Shown one piece after another: positions 7,826 to 17,111 of a DNA stretch of 61,308 nt. How positions within the stretch are numbered: position 1 is the stretch's first letter; the number at the start of each line of letters is the position of its first letter. The stretch comes from Deltaproteobacteria bacterium UBA2409 (GTDB taxonomy: Bacteria > Bdellovibrionota_C > UBA2361 > DDRT01), in NCBI GenBank assembly GCA_002343185.1, contig DDRT01000019.1, forward strand, positions 1-61,308. The letters run 5' to 3'. Made by a program: the position numbers and the translations under genes. Below the pieces are notes generated by a model. That model had not been told where the DNA came from. It saw only the letters and a list, made by a program, of their open reading frames with translations, and searched no databases.

Positions 7826-9055
7826 ATGGCTTCTGAGATACTAATGCCCCAACTTAGCGACACGATGAAGTCGGGTAAGATTCTAAAGTGGGTTAAAAAT
7901 GAAGGCGATAGCGTTTCAAGGGGAGATATTCTTGCTGAGGTTGAAACTGAAAAGGCAAATCTTGAGATAGAATCATTTAGCTCTGGGGTTTTATTAAAAA
8001 TAGTTGTACCTGCTGGCTCAGAAGCAGAGGTTGGAAAGCCAATTGCTTTTGTTGGCGCAGAAGGAGACACGATAGCGACTAAAGATAATTCCACTAAAGC
8101 AGCTATAACTGAATCAAAAATTTCTGAACCTGTTACTCAACCAAAATCAATCCCTCAACCTTCAGTACCCTCAACATCAGACAGACTTAAAGCATCGCCC
8201 CTTGCTAAAAAGATCGCTCAGGAGAATAAAATTGACCTATCATCAGTCCAGGGAACTGGCCCAAATGGTCGTATAGTAAAAAGAGACTTAGAAAATGTAT
8301 CCCCAAGGGTCACTCCAACTACATCACAAGAAAGTGTTCCACAACAAAGTAGGGCTCTAGAACCTAGACCTATTAAAAGCGGACTAACACCGCTTTCAAA
8401 GATGCGTGACACAATAGCTAGAAGAATGCAGCAAAGTGTTACAGAAAATCCTCACTTTTATGTAACAACTTCTGTAAATATGGATGAGGCTTTAAAACTC
8501 AGGGAATCTTTAAAAAAGCAGCCAGGTTTTGAAAAAGTAAATATCAATCACTTTATTCTAAAAGCAACAGCCTACGCACTTAAAAAAGAACCTAGAGTAA
8601 ATTGCGCCTATAAAGATGGTCAGCTTTACTCACCAGAATCCATTAACTTAGGAATTATCACAGCAGTTGAAGATGGTCTTTTAATCCCGGTAATCAGAGA
8701 TGTTGACAATCTATCTCTTAAGGATGTTGCTTTTGAGGCAAAAGCTGCTGTCGAACGTGCAAAAGCAGGTCGTCCAACTTCAACAGATCTATCTGGAGGA
8801 ACCTTTAGTATTTCTAATATGGGTATGTTTGATGTCGAAAATTTCACCGCTATCATTAACCCAGGCCAAGGTGGAGTTCTTGCTGTTTCCTCAATAAAAG
8901 AGAGCCCTATCGTAAAAAATGGTGCTATAGTTGTTGCGAATATAATGAAACTTACTGTTTCAGTCGATCATAGAGTTATAGATGGAGTAATGGCTGCACT
9001 ATTTCTACAACATGTTAAAGAAGCACTAGAAACACCAGCTTTATTATTTATCTAA
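7826..9055 (+). CDS. pdhC: dihydrolipoamide acyltransferase (E2) of a 2-oxoacid dehydrogenase
   Basis: A 409-residue E2 component. The ATG at 7826 is chosen because MASEILMPQLSDTM is the normal E2 beginning and AAGGG lies upstream; the frame is open further 5'. Domains in order: one lipoyl domain with the ETEKAN lipoylation lysine (about residue 44), a Pro/Ser linker, a peripheral-subunit-binding domain (ASPLAKKIAQENKIDLSSVQ, about 120-160), and the catalytic domain with the active-site VDHRVIDG near the end. It transfers the acyl group to CoA, most likely acetyl for pyruvate dehydrogenase. E1 and E3 genes are not nearby. lipA follows after 4 bases, linking the lipoylated protein and cofactor synthesis. 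Confidence 0.9.
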   Translation: MASEILMPQLSDTMKSGKILKWVKNEGDSVSRGDILAEVETEKANLEIESFSSGVLLKIVVPAGSEAEVGKPIAFVGAEGDTIATKDNSTKAAITESKISEPVTQPKSIPQPSVPSTSDRLKASPLAKKIAQENKIDLSSVQGTGPNGRIVKRDLENVSPRVTPTTSQESVPQQSRALEPRPIKSGLTPLSKMRDTIARRMQQSVTENPHFYVTTSVNMDEALKLRESLKKQPGFEKVNINHFILKATAYALKKEPRVNCAYKDGQLYSPESINLGIITAVEDGLLIPVIRDVDNLSLKDVAFEAKAAVERAKAGRPTSTDLSGGTFSISNMGMFDVENFTAIINPGQGGVLAVSSIKESPIVKNGAIVVANIMKLTVSVDHRVIDGVMAALFLQHVKEALETPALLFI

Positions 9056-9059
9056 AATT

Positions 9060-9953
9060 ATGCCTATACCAATTCCAAGAGAAGAATCAGTAAGTAACAA
9101 ATTAGTGAAGCCTCCTTGGCTAAAGGTTAAAGCGCCAGGCTCCCCAACCTACCTTGAAACAAAAGATGTTGTAAAAAAACTTAGACTTCACACAGTCTGT
9201 GAAGAAGCAAAATGCCCAAACATAGGAGAGTGCTGGTCACATCACACAGCAACTTTCATGATTATGGGTGACCTATGCACAAGAAGATGTCATTTTTGCT
9301 CTGTTAAAAAGGGAGACTCTAAAACTCTTCAGCCTTTAGATCCCTATGAGCCAGAAAGAGTAGGAATCGCCGTAAAAGAGTTAAAACTAAAACATGCTGT
9401 TATAACATCTGTGGACAGGGATGATGCAACCGACAATGGTGCCGATCATTTCCATAAAACCGTAACTGCAATTCATAAACACTCCCCAGATTGTAAAGTT
9501 GAGCTTTTGATTCCTGACCTACAGGGGAATACAGAAGATCTTGCTACTATCTTAAGTGCAAAGATCGACGTTTTAAATCATAACCTTGAAACAGTTCCCA
9601 GACTTTACAAAAAAGTAAGACCTGGGGCTGGATATATACGCTCTCTAACAATTTTAAGATCTGCTAAAGAGATAGATCCATCTATCAAAACAAAATCAGG
9701 GATCATGGTTGGACTAGGCGAAACAAGAGATGAAGTTTTAAGACTCATGGATGATCTTAGAGCTATAAATGTTGATATAATGACGATCGGTCAGTATCTA
9801 AGACCAAGTCAAAAGCAGTTACCTGTAAAAGAGTGGATCACTCCGGATGATTTTGCTTTTTACGAGAATGAAGGCAAAAAGCGAGGCTTTGGGTATGTAG
9901 AATCTGGAGCACTAGTTAGAAGCTCCTATCATGCCTGGAAGCATTCTGCTTGA
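9060..9953 (+). CDS. lipA: lipoyl synthase
   Basis: A 297-residue radical-SAM lipoyl synthase that inserts two sulfurs into octanoyl groups on E2 and GcvH domains. Both iron-sulfur cluster motifs are present: the auxiliary-cluster cysteines in CEEAKCPNIGEC (about residues 47-58) and the radical-SAM CTRRCHFC (about residues 73-80). The family segments LNHNLETVPRLY, KSGIMVGLGE and TIGQYLRPS also appear, as does the conserved C-terminal ALVRSSYHA. Complete length. Directly after pdhC, whose product is a substrate, so the two are surely co-transcribed. A strong palindrome (9973-10050) follows and could end the transcript. Confidence 0.96.
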   Translation: MPIPIPREESVSNKLVKPPWLKVKAPGSPTYLETKDVVKKLRLHTVCEEAKCPNIGECWSHHTATFMIMGDLCTRRCHFCSVKKGDSKTLQPLDPYEPERVGIAVKELKLKHAVITSVDRDDATDNGADHFHKTVTAIHKHSPDCKVELLIPDLQGNTEDLATILSAKIDVLNHNLETVPRLYKKVRPGAGYIRSLTILRSAKEIDPSIKTKSGIMVGLGETRDEVLRLMDDLRAINVDIMTIGQYLRPSQKQLPVKEWITPDDFAFYENEGKKRGFGYVESGALVRSSYHAWKHSA

Positions 9954-9972
9954 AATTAATGCTCAGGGGCTC

Positions 9973-10050
9973 CTTGGGGGTCAGGCCGCCCTATGTTTGC
10001 TTCGTCCGCGCCAGCGGACGAAGCAATAATATGGCGGCCTGACCCCCAAG
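9973..10050. repeat. nested palindromic repeat, subtype B
   Basis: The outer arms CTTGGGGGTCAGGCCGCC (9973-9990) and GGCGGCCTGACCCCCAAG (10033-10050) are a perfect 18-bp inverted repeat. Inside, TTGCTTCGTCCGC (9997-10009) and GCGGACGAAGCAA (10014-10026) form a second perfect 13-bp repeat with a 4-nt loop. The GC content is far above its surroundings. It lies between lipA and the TamB-Omp85 gene. It is one of four related elements in the window (15388, 29402, 56807), consistent with a REP/MITE-like family. Confidence 0.85.
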
Positions 10051-10068
10051 TGATATATTACTATTCTA

Positions 10069-13000
10069 GTGAAAAAGGTTTGGATCGTCTTAATTCTTTT
10101 TATTGTAGGTCTCTCAGGAGGACTCTACCTTGATCACTATGTTGAAAAGCTATTATTTGAAGTTTTAGAAGATGAGCTTAAAGCTTCTACTCCTTGTAGT
10201 CTTAAGAGCGACACATGGGAGGTTTCACTTTTAACTCTCTCTGCTTCTGCAAAAAATCCTAGGGTAGAATGTCCGAATGGAGCAGTTCCCTTAAAACTCG
10301 ATCTAATCAAGGGGGAGTTTTCACTAAAAAAAATCTGGGATAAAAAAATTGTTATAGATCCACTCATACTTGAGGGAGGATACGCAGAAGGTCTCACTCC
10401 AGGGGAAGTTCCTTACGATTTTATTTATTATCTAAGTGCCCCCCTGCCACCTGAAAAAGCGTCTAAAGGTTTTAAAGCTAGACTTGAGCGATTAAAATTA
10501 GTCGGTACTACTTTAAAGCACAGTTTCGATGATGATCTTAAATTTGAATCTGGAAGCTCTTCTTTAGATTTTAGAAGAAATGATAAAGATGAAGTAACTC
10601 TACAACCTCTTCTTAATGATATAAGATTTTCAGATTTTGCTTTAGATGAAGTCAAAGCCCTAATTAAAGGGGATGAGTCTGATGAAGTAAGAGTTGAAAA
10701 TCTATCAATTAAAGGGCCATCTGCCTCACTCTTAGGCTCTTTATACTCAAATAAAGAAATATCTGGAGAGCTTAATGGTAAAATTATTCCTCCAACTCCA
10801 TTTTTAGGGGAAGTAATCACTAGCTCTATCGTTAGTTCAAATAAAGACACGATTCAAATTTTATCGAATTTCAACTCAGAAGACTTGGAGATTGAAGGAT
10901 TTTCTCTTTCCCCTTTTTCTACGAACCTCAGAACAAGTGTAGCTCAGACTACCACGATAGAGAGCGACTTAGTGACTTTTGGGGATCTAACAATAAAAGA
11001 TCTAAAACTAAATCTTTCTCCCAAACTTGAAGGTTCAGCTAGCATTGTGCTTGAAAATGCTGAATTTGATGGGATAAGTATCCAAAATGGAGATCTGGCA
11101 ATAAAATTTGATGGATCTTTCCTAAGCGCTAATGGTTACCTCCGAGGATTAGATACCCCTATAGATGGTTTAGATGAAGTTTCTATAAAAGGTTCGGGGA
11201 GCGTTGGTAAATTTAAAGTTCTAGCTACATCAGATAAACTTAATTTGGATCTGAATCTCGAAGATCAGTCTACTGTAGCTAAATTCGATCTAAACCAGTT
11301 CGGTAAGATCTCCGGTTCTGGTGAATACAAAAATTCAAGTTTAAAATTTAACGGGAACTTTAACAAAGATATTTCAATTACTGCCTCGAGTTTTTCAAGA
11401 CTTGATTTCAATGGCCCTGGTGTTATTGGATCCTTCGAAAAAAAAGGAGACAGCTATAAAGTTTCTGCAGAGATTGATGAATATCAATACAAGCCATGTT
11501 TTTTAATTTCTGGCAAAGTTGATTATGAGTTTACTGATCCAAAGCTTGGTGATGGCTCGCTATCAAACATGGCAATCAGGCCTGATTGCGACTTAGACCC
11601 AATCACTTTTTCTCAATCCATCAATATTAAAAATGGTATTATAAATTTCGATCATTTTAAAATTTTTTCAAGTGATATTAATGGCACACTTTCCTTAAAT
11701 GATGGTTATGATCTATCAGTTAAAGGATCGACTCCGCTGGATCATTTTGCGAGCTTTACACCTGGACTAGATGAGCTTTCAGGTAGTGCTGCCCTCAATC
11801 TACGAATATCAGGTGAGATCTCCACTCCAGAGATTGAAGGCTCTGTTGAGATTAAAGATGGAGTGATTGAAAAGGAGAGTGTAAACCTTGCAGTAACAAA
11901 TCTTCGAGGAATCGCCGAGGTAAAGGGAGTTGCGATTGTTCCTAAAGATATAACAGCTGAGATTAATGGAGGTTTAGCTAGGATTGAAGGTATTATAAAC
12001 TTGAGTGACCCATCAACATCAGTGGGAACTCTAACCTTTAGGGAGGTTTCACTTGAGCCAGATAGCGACATCTCAATTACGGCCTCTGGATCCTTAACCA
12101 TAACTCCAGACCCACTCCTTCTTTCAGGTATCATCACAGTGAATAGTGGAGAGATCCAGAAATATATAAATCTTAGAACTCTTGTTGCTGAAACTATTAA
12201 GGGGATCTTCGAACGTGACATATCAATGAGCAAAGACCAATCAGCTAGCGTACCTGTTTCTGTGATATTACAGATTCCACAAAGCTTATTTGTGCAAACA
12301 AACTTTTTTGAAGCAGAGCTGAAGGGAGATCTTAATGTTGGTGGCTCTCTTAGCAATCTTGACATAACAGGGATAATATCAACTGAGAATGGCTGGCTTG
12401 GACTAAGAGGAAGAAGATTCGACATCACCGATGGAAAGGTTTTTTTTAGAGGTTCAGGCTCTGAGCCAACTTTGAGAATACTAAGTGAGTCGATGTTTCT
12501 TCCAAGCGAGCAAGATGCAGTATCAGTCTTTCTCGAAGTTGATGGTACATTAAGTGCTCCAAAAATTAGCCTTGCTTCAGACAGAAATCTTACAGATCAG
12601 CAACTACTTAACATTATTACTGGCGGTACGAGTGAGTCTGAATTAACCCAAGTCAACACTCAATATCAAACTGGAACTAATAATGAAGAATTTTCTCTAT
12701 TTGATGCGATTCCCTTTCTACCTTTCCCCTCCTTCCTAAGAGATCTAACGAAAATTGATACTCTAGCGATCGATCCAAGATATGATCCATTCTCCGGGCA
12801 ATATGAGCCTGTTGTAAGCGCAAGAAAACGATTAACTGATGTTTTAGAGCTTGTTGGTGAATCGAGTTTTCAAGGAACTAGGTCTTCCTCAGGCGCTAAG
12901 TTAATCTACAACTTAAATCCCAGAGTCAATGTAATAGGACTTCTCAGATCCCTTCCGTATGAGCAACAGACTGTTGTTGGAGTTGATGTAACTTGGACAA

Positions 13001-15312
13001 TTCTTGCAAGAAAATCTCCCAGAGTTGAATTTAACATTGAAGGGAACAGAAATCTTTCTTTTGCAGGGGTTCTATCTGCAATGAGTGTTACCCCATTCTC
13101 AGTAGTTCAAGATGTTGAACAGTTAAAAGAACGTTTGCTATCTCAATATAGAGATTTGGGATATCCAGATGTAACAGCTACTTTCAATTGCAAAAAAGAA
13201 TTAGAAACTGCCTGCCAGGAGTTAGATATTAATATCACCGAAGGCCAGGATAGAAGATTAACCAGAATAACATCTGATCCGATCCCAGTCTCACTCCCTG
13301 AAGTAACGAATGATAGAGCAACCTTAGAAAAAGCAACCGAAATTGGGAAAATTGTGACAAATAGACTTAGAAATGAAGGTTATGTTGCAGCTAGAGTCAC
13401 ACCAGCTTATAGCTGCGAAGGTTATGATTGCGTGCTTCATCTAGGTGTCGCTTTAGGAACTCCTCTTACCTTCGTCTTTAACGGCAATAAAGTTTTTTCA
13501 GCAGAGGATTTTTTAAGAAGCATCAGGCTGTTCACTAGAAAACAGCCATTTGGAGTAAATACTCCAAAAATTTTAGAAGAAAACATAATTGCCATGTATC
13601 AATCTGCCGGTTATCCGTTTGTTAACGTAACAAGAACCAAACTGGAAAGCTCTAATAGAACAACATATACATTCAATATTGCCGAAGGAGAAAGCCCGAG
13701 TATTACAGATGTAAAAGTTGAAGGTATTGAAAATCTTGATTCTCTAGTGGAAACAGATGAAATATACACAATCAAGGAACCAAATAGCGAGAGAATTGAA
13801 AATGCTAAGTCCACTATACTATTGGCCCTAAGAAGGGCTGGCTACTCAAGTCCAAAGGTAGATTGGAAAATAACTAATTCAACACTTATATTCACTGCTT
13901 TTGGAGACAAATCTCTATTGCCAGAGAAAATCAAGATAGTAGGAGCAGTAGATCTTCCTCCATTACCTAACTTACCCCTCTCCCCAACTGTACTAAATGA
14001 CTATAAAGCAACTGTAATAGAGCATTTAAAAGATCAAGGCTATAGGGATGCTACTGCTGAGATAAATCTTGATACCCTTGAAATATCAAAAGGTAAACAG
14101 TTCATTCTAAATGATATAGTTTTATCTGGAAATTCATCTATCAATAAGAGTGTTGTTCGTGAAGCTTTAAAAAGTTTCTTTGGTGAGCCTCTTAGCGAGA
14201 AACGTGGTTTTGAGATTCAGTCTACACTTTTAAAGCTAGGTCTCTTTCAAAAAGTTACTGTTACTTTAGATAAATCTACTGCAAATATTTCTGTAGAAGA
14301 GCGTCCCCTTACAACTTTAGAAGTTGGTGGTGGATATAGTTCAAGTCTTGGAGTTCATCTCTTTGGTGAATCAACAGATAGGAGCCTATTTGCAGATGGT
14401 AAAAGTCTAACATTAAGACTTGATGGTTATATGAATTCTCTTGATGGGAGTTTCAATCAGGGAATAGCATCGATGAGATTCCTTGAGCCAACAGTTTTTG
14501 GTTCAGACTGGAGCTTTGCTACTGAGACTTCATTCCAAAGACAAGAGTTAGCAACATATGAGTTTGACCTAAACAGAAGCATTCTTGGCACTTCCCTCTT
14601 TCGCTCTTGGGACTCTGGGCTATCTTTTTCAGGAGGCTATAGAATTCTCGAGGAAAACCTTAAAAATGTCTCACCTGGAGCACAACTTTCTGAGTTGGAT
14701 ACTGGAAATGTTGTACTAGGAAACCTCTCAAGCGGAATAGCTTTGGATAAACGAGACTACGCTCTTAATCCCTCGAGTGGTTACGTTGTAAATCTTGACT
14801 CAACATTAGCTAGTGAATCTTTATTATCAGATGCCAACTATGGAGGTTTAAACTTTAGAGGCACTCACTATACACCGCTTAGTTCAAGATGGACCTGGCT
14901 TACTGGATTTCAGGCAGCCAAAAAGTGGACATTTAGTGGAACTGATTTTGTTCCAATCTCCCAGCGCTATTACTTAGGTGGAAGAGGAACAGTGAGAGGA
15001 TATAACGAAAATTCGCTTGGCCCTCGGGGCGAAGATGGATCTGTAATTGGAGGCGAAGAGCTTTTAAGAGGAAATTTTGAACTTCAATACAGAATATACG
15101 ATGACCTTGCAGTCTTAGGATTTTATGATATTGGCCGCGTCAGATTACCAGGTCTAAAATCCGAATTTGATGATTTCCAGTCAGGAGTCGGTCTTGGCTT
15201 TCGCTATCTATCACCTATTGGACCAATTGGCCTTGATTTCGGTCATGGTCTAGATAATGTTCCAGGATCAAGAACTTTAAGGGTTACGTTTGAGATAGGG
15301 GTGGCTTTTTAA
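10069..15312 (+). CDS. TamB-Omp85 fusion: inner-membrane anchor, TamB groove, POTRA domains, outer-membrane barrel
   Basis: A 1747-residue protein starting at GTG, with one N-terminal membrane helix (about residues 4-22) and no cleavage motif. Residues 25-930 are AsmA/TamB-like: long repetitive beta structure ending in the TamB C-terminal domain (GLRGRRFDITDGKVFFRG at about 777-794, then LTDQQLLNIITGG). About five POTRA repeats follow (about 984-1414). An Omp85 barrel follows (about 1415-1747) with the lid-loop motif GTVRGY (about 1640) and terminal Phe. TamB and TamA/BamA are normally separate proteins that together help insert outer-membrane proteins and carry lipid across the periplasm. 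Here one chain would join both membranes. The frame is continuous, so this is a true fusion, not an assembly of adjacent genes. Confidence 0.88.
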   Translation: MKKVWIVLILFIVGLSGGLYLDHYVEKLLFEVLEDELKASTPCSLKSDTWEVSLLTLSASAKNPRVECPNGAVPLKLDLIKGEFSLKKIWDKKIVIDPLILEGGYAEGLTPGEVPYDFIYYLSAPLPPEKASKGFKARLERLKLVGTTLKHSFDDDLKFESGSSSLDFRRNDKDEVTLQPLLNDIRFSDFALDEVKALIKGDESDEVRVENLSIKGPSASLLGSLYSNKEISGELNGKIIPPTPFLGEVITSSIVSSNKDTIQILSNFNSEDLEIEGFSLSPFSTNLRTSVAQTTTIESDLVTFGDLTIKDLKLNLSPKLEGSASIVLENAEFDGISIQNGDLAIKFDGSFLSANGYLRGLDTPIDGLDEVSIKGSGSVGKFKVLATSDKLNLDLNLEDQSTVAKFDLNQFGKISGSGEYKNSSLKFNGNFNKDISITASSFSRLDFNGPGVIGSFEKKGDSYKVSAEIDEYQYKPCFLISGKVDYEFTDPKLGDGSLSNMAIRPDCDLDPITFSQSINIKNGIINFDHFKIFSSDINGTLSLNDGYDLSVKGSTPLDHFASFTPGLDELSGSAALNLRISGEISTPEIEGSVEIKDGVIEKESVNLAVTNLRGIAEVKGVAIVPKDITAEINGGLARIEGIINLSDPSTSVGTLTFREVSLEPDSDISITASGSLTITPDPLLLSGIITVNSGEIQKYINLRTLVAETIKGIFERDISMSKDQSASVPVSVILQIPQSLFVQTNFFEAELKGDLNVGGSLSNLDITGIISTENGWLGLRGRRFDITDGKVFFRGSGSEPTLRILSESMFLPSEQDAVSVFLEVDGTLSAPKISLASDRNLTDQQLLNIITGGTSESELTQVNTQYQTGTNNEEFSLFDAIPFLPFPSFLRDLTKIDTLAIDPRYDPFSGQYEPVVSARKRLTDVLELVGESSFQGTRSSSGAKLIYNLNPRVNVIGLLRSLPYEQQTVVGVDVTWTILARKSPRVEFNIEGNRNLSFAGVLSAMSVTPFSVVQDVEQLKERLLSQYRDLGYPDVTATFNCKKELETACQELDINITEGQDRRLTRITSDPIPVSLPEVTNDRATLEKATEIGKIVTNRLRNEGYVAARVTPAYSCEGYDCVLHLGVALGTPLTFVFNGNKVFSAEDFLRSIRLFTRKQPFGVNTPKILEENIIAMYQSAGYPFVNVTRTKLESSNRTTYTFNIAEGESPSITDVKVEGIENLDSLVETDEIYTIKEPNSERIENAKSTILLALRRAGYSSPKVDWKITNSTLIFTAFGDKSLLPEKIKIVGAVDLPPLPNLPLSPTVLNDYKATVIEHLKDQGYRDATAEINLDTLEISKGKQFILNDIVLSGNSSINKSVVREALKSFFGEPLSEKRGFEIQSTLLKLGLFQKVTVTLDKSTANISVEERPLTTLEVGGGYSSSLGVHLFGESTDRSLFADGKSLTLRLDGYMNSLDGSFNQGIASMRFLEPTVFGSDWSFATETSFQRQELATYEFDLNRSILGTSLFRSWDSGLSFSGGYRILEENLKNVSPGAQLSELDTGNVVLGNLSSGIALDKRDYALNPSSGYVVNLDSTLASESLLSDANYGGLNFRGTHYTPLSSRWTWLTGFQAAKKWTFSGTDFVPISQRYYLGGRGTVRGYNENSLGPRGEDGSVIGGEELLRGNFELQYRIYDDLAVLGFYDIGRVRLPGLKSEFDDFQSGVGLGFRYLSPIGPIGLDFGHGLDNVPGSRTLRVTFEIGVAF

Positions 15313-15387
15313 ATTCTAGATGGATTTTGGTTCTGTTCCCAGTTCTCTGAGTCCCGTTTTCCGATCACAGATAACTGAATAATTTTT

Positions 15388-15467
15388 TTGGGAGGGGTCA
15401 GGCCGGGAGGCCTGACCAGACAAATGCTGGCGTCTGCCTGGTCAGGCCTGCCGGCCTGACCCCCAAG
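15388..15467. repeat. nested palindromic repeat, subtype A
   Basis: Four alternating arms, GGTCAGGCC, GGCCTGACC, GGTCAGGCC and GGCCTGACC, make two adjacent hairpins or one long one. The outer right end is CGGCCTGACCCCCAAG (to 15467). The left end reads GGGAGGGGTCAGGCC, a slightly changed version. AGGCCTGACCAG and CTGGTCAGGCCT are perfect inner arms around AAATGCTGGCG. A T-run (15383-15389) sits just left of it. It is nearly the same as the element at 56807-56883. It lies between two co-directional genes. Confidence 0.83.
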
Positions 15468-15510
15468 TTAGATCTATTAGTTTCACAACAGTAGTTTTTT
15501 TAAATCGATT

Positions 15511-15900
15511 ATGGCATTTTCTACCTGTATGAGAGCACTACTACTGTTAATTTTAATTTCCGCCTGTGGTCCAATTTACGATACAAGGTACAATTTTACC
15601 CCGCCTACTGAGCCTACTGGTAGGGTGTGCTCATATCAATGTGAAAACTCTAGAAGCTCGTGTTTACAGATGCAAGCTCAGATGAAGCAAAACTGCGAGA
15701 TGCAAAATAGAACCTATGAGCAGATGTGTGAAACTAACATTCGTTTAGGCGGTCGTGAACCAAAATGGTATGAGTGCAGCGGACAATCTTGCAATGATAA
15801 TTCAGAGATGTGTGAAAGCCAGTATCGAAGCTGCTATCAGGCATGTGGTGGAAAAGTTGAAGCTCAGCAAGTTTGTGTAATGAACTGTGGTGGGGCGTAA
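15511..15900 (+). CDS. small cysteine-rich lipoprotein
   Basis: A 129-residue protein with a lipoprotein signal peptide (LLLLILISAC, lipidated Cys19 counted from the first ATG). About ten further cysteines are spread through the mature part as CxxxC-like pairs (VCSYQCENSRSSC, CYQACGG, CVMNCGG). This suggests disulfides or a metal site in the periplasm or on the outer membrane. An internal ATG at 15529 would give a shorter, equally plausible signal peptide; neither start has a clear ribosome site. Family not recognised. The gene sits alone between the TamB-Omp85 gene and the HD-hydrolase gene. Confidence 0.7.
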   Translation: MAFSTCMRALLLLILISACGPIYDTRYNFTPPTEPTGRVCSYQCENSRSSCLQMQAQMKQNCEMQNRTYEQMCETNIRLGGREPKWYECSGQSCNDNSEMCESQYRSCYQACGGKVEAQQVCVMNCGGA

Positions 15901-15939
15901 TTTGTTTAAAAACTAATATTCAGTACAATCCTCTGTTTG

Positions 15940-17109
15940 ATGTTCGAAGAAAGCCCTTTAGCAGTATTAATAGACCAATTTACACCTGATAATTTTAACC
16001 TGGCTGGAATTGAACAAAGGTATTTATCAGATAAATCGATCGATCCTAGGAAGTTTAGACACTACGCTGCAGTTGATACTCCTGGCACTAGAGTTGGTTT
16101 TTTTCTACCTGTTGATGAGTTCCAAAAAGAAGTTAATTCAGCTGTTAGGAAATTAAATAAAATTGGAATTACCGAGCTAGCTCTTCTAAAACCTTTACTA
16201 GCACCTGCTCGAGCTGCAATTCATCTATCTGGATTACTAAGTCTTTACCCTACTAATAAACTGTTCATAAATGTGGGTGGGCTTCACTTCATAAAACCAA
16301 TGATAAGGTTGGTCTTAGGTTTTCAGCCTCATGTGACTAGCCCGAAAGATTTACATAATCCCTTTAATATTCCTAACACTAAACATCGAGAATTAGGCCA
16401 AGTTGAGTGTAATTTAGATGACTGCATAAGACAGTTTAAGCTTCAACTTGAGTATAGAAATCTTTTAGATATTCCTTTCAGCGAACGAGAGTGTCGTGCA
16501 ATAAAGCAGGCACTAGAGATTGCAGTTAAAGCTCACTTCAAAGATAAAAGAAAAAACGGAGAGCCTTATGCTATTCATCCTATTGAGTGCGCTACAATGT
16601 TACTTAAACTACCAAGTGCCCAAGCCCCATGGATTATAGCCTGTCTGCTTCATGATGTTGGAGAAGATACTGATTACTTTGGCGCAATTAGACCTGGGGC
16701 TAGAGGGTTTGAGGAGATCGTTAGAAGAAAGCTACACTTAGAATTTAAAGATCTATTGAACCCAAACGCTATTGATTCAATTGCAACCACTTTTTTAGCA
16801 GTTACAAGATTTGATGTTGACGAACAGGGTCAAGCTTTAGATAAACAGTTGGCACGCAAGAACGCTATGGATAAGGGCAAAAGAGATCCTGGCGCATGCT
16901 TTATAAGACTGGTTGATAGACTGCATAACACAGAAACAATCGACGTAAGGCGACCTGAAAAAATTATAGAGATAACAAATGAAACTAAACAGACTCTTTT
17001 GACCTGGCCAAAGAAGATGCGTCGCGACTATCACATACTTACGGCGGCACTAAGCCATGAAACTGATTTAGCAATAGATCTTGCGAGAGCTAGGTTAGGA
17101 GTTAAGTAA
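15940..17109 (+). CDS. HD-domain hydrolase, SpoT/RelA-HD-like
   Basis: A 389-residue protein starting at the ATG one codon after an upstream TTG. Residues 185-345 match the hydrolase half of RelA/SpoT enzymes: NGEPYAIHPIECATML (about 206-221), the HD pair in CLLHDVGEDTD (about 235-245) and RLVDRLHNTETI (about 322-333). These provide the metal-binding His, His-Asp and Asp. There is no (p)ppGpp synthetase, TGS or ACT domain, so it would hydrolyse rather than make alarmone, or act on another pyrophosphorylated nucleotide. The first about 185 residues are of unknown type. The gene converges on minE with 2 bases between stops. Confidence 0.72.
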   Translation: MFEESPLAVLIDQFTPDNFNLAGIEQRYLSDKSIDPRKFRHYAAVDTPGTRVGFFLPVDEFQKEVNSAVRKLNKIGITELALLKPLLAPARAAIHLSGLLSLYPTNKLFINVGGLHFIKPMIRLVLGFQPHVTSPKDLHNPFNIPNTKHRELGQVECNLDDCIRQFKLQLEYRNLLDIPFSERECRAIKQALEIAVKAHFKDKRKNGEPYAIHPIECATMLLKLPSAQAPWIIACLLHDVGEDTDYFGAIRPGARGFEEIVRRKLHLEFKDLLNPNAIDSIATTFLAVTRFDVDEQGQALDKQLARKNAMDKGKRDPGACFIRLVDRLHNTETIDVRRPEKIIEITNETKQTLLTWPKKMRRDYHILTAALSHETDLAIDLARARLGVK

Positions 17110-17111
17110 AT

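Noticed and set aside
11742..12428. A 228-codon open frame on the minus strand inside the TamB-Omp85 gene
   Set aside because: It lies wholly inside a large, well supported plus-strand gene, has no ribosome site and no protein-like composition; it reflects the codon pattern of the real gene.
12900..13060. Possible frameshift joining two genes in the TamB-Omp85 frame
   Set aside because: The frame is continuous with normal codons through the junction, and no start or ribosome site marks a separate POTRA/barrel gene.
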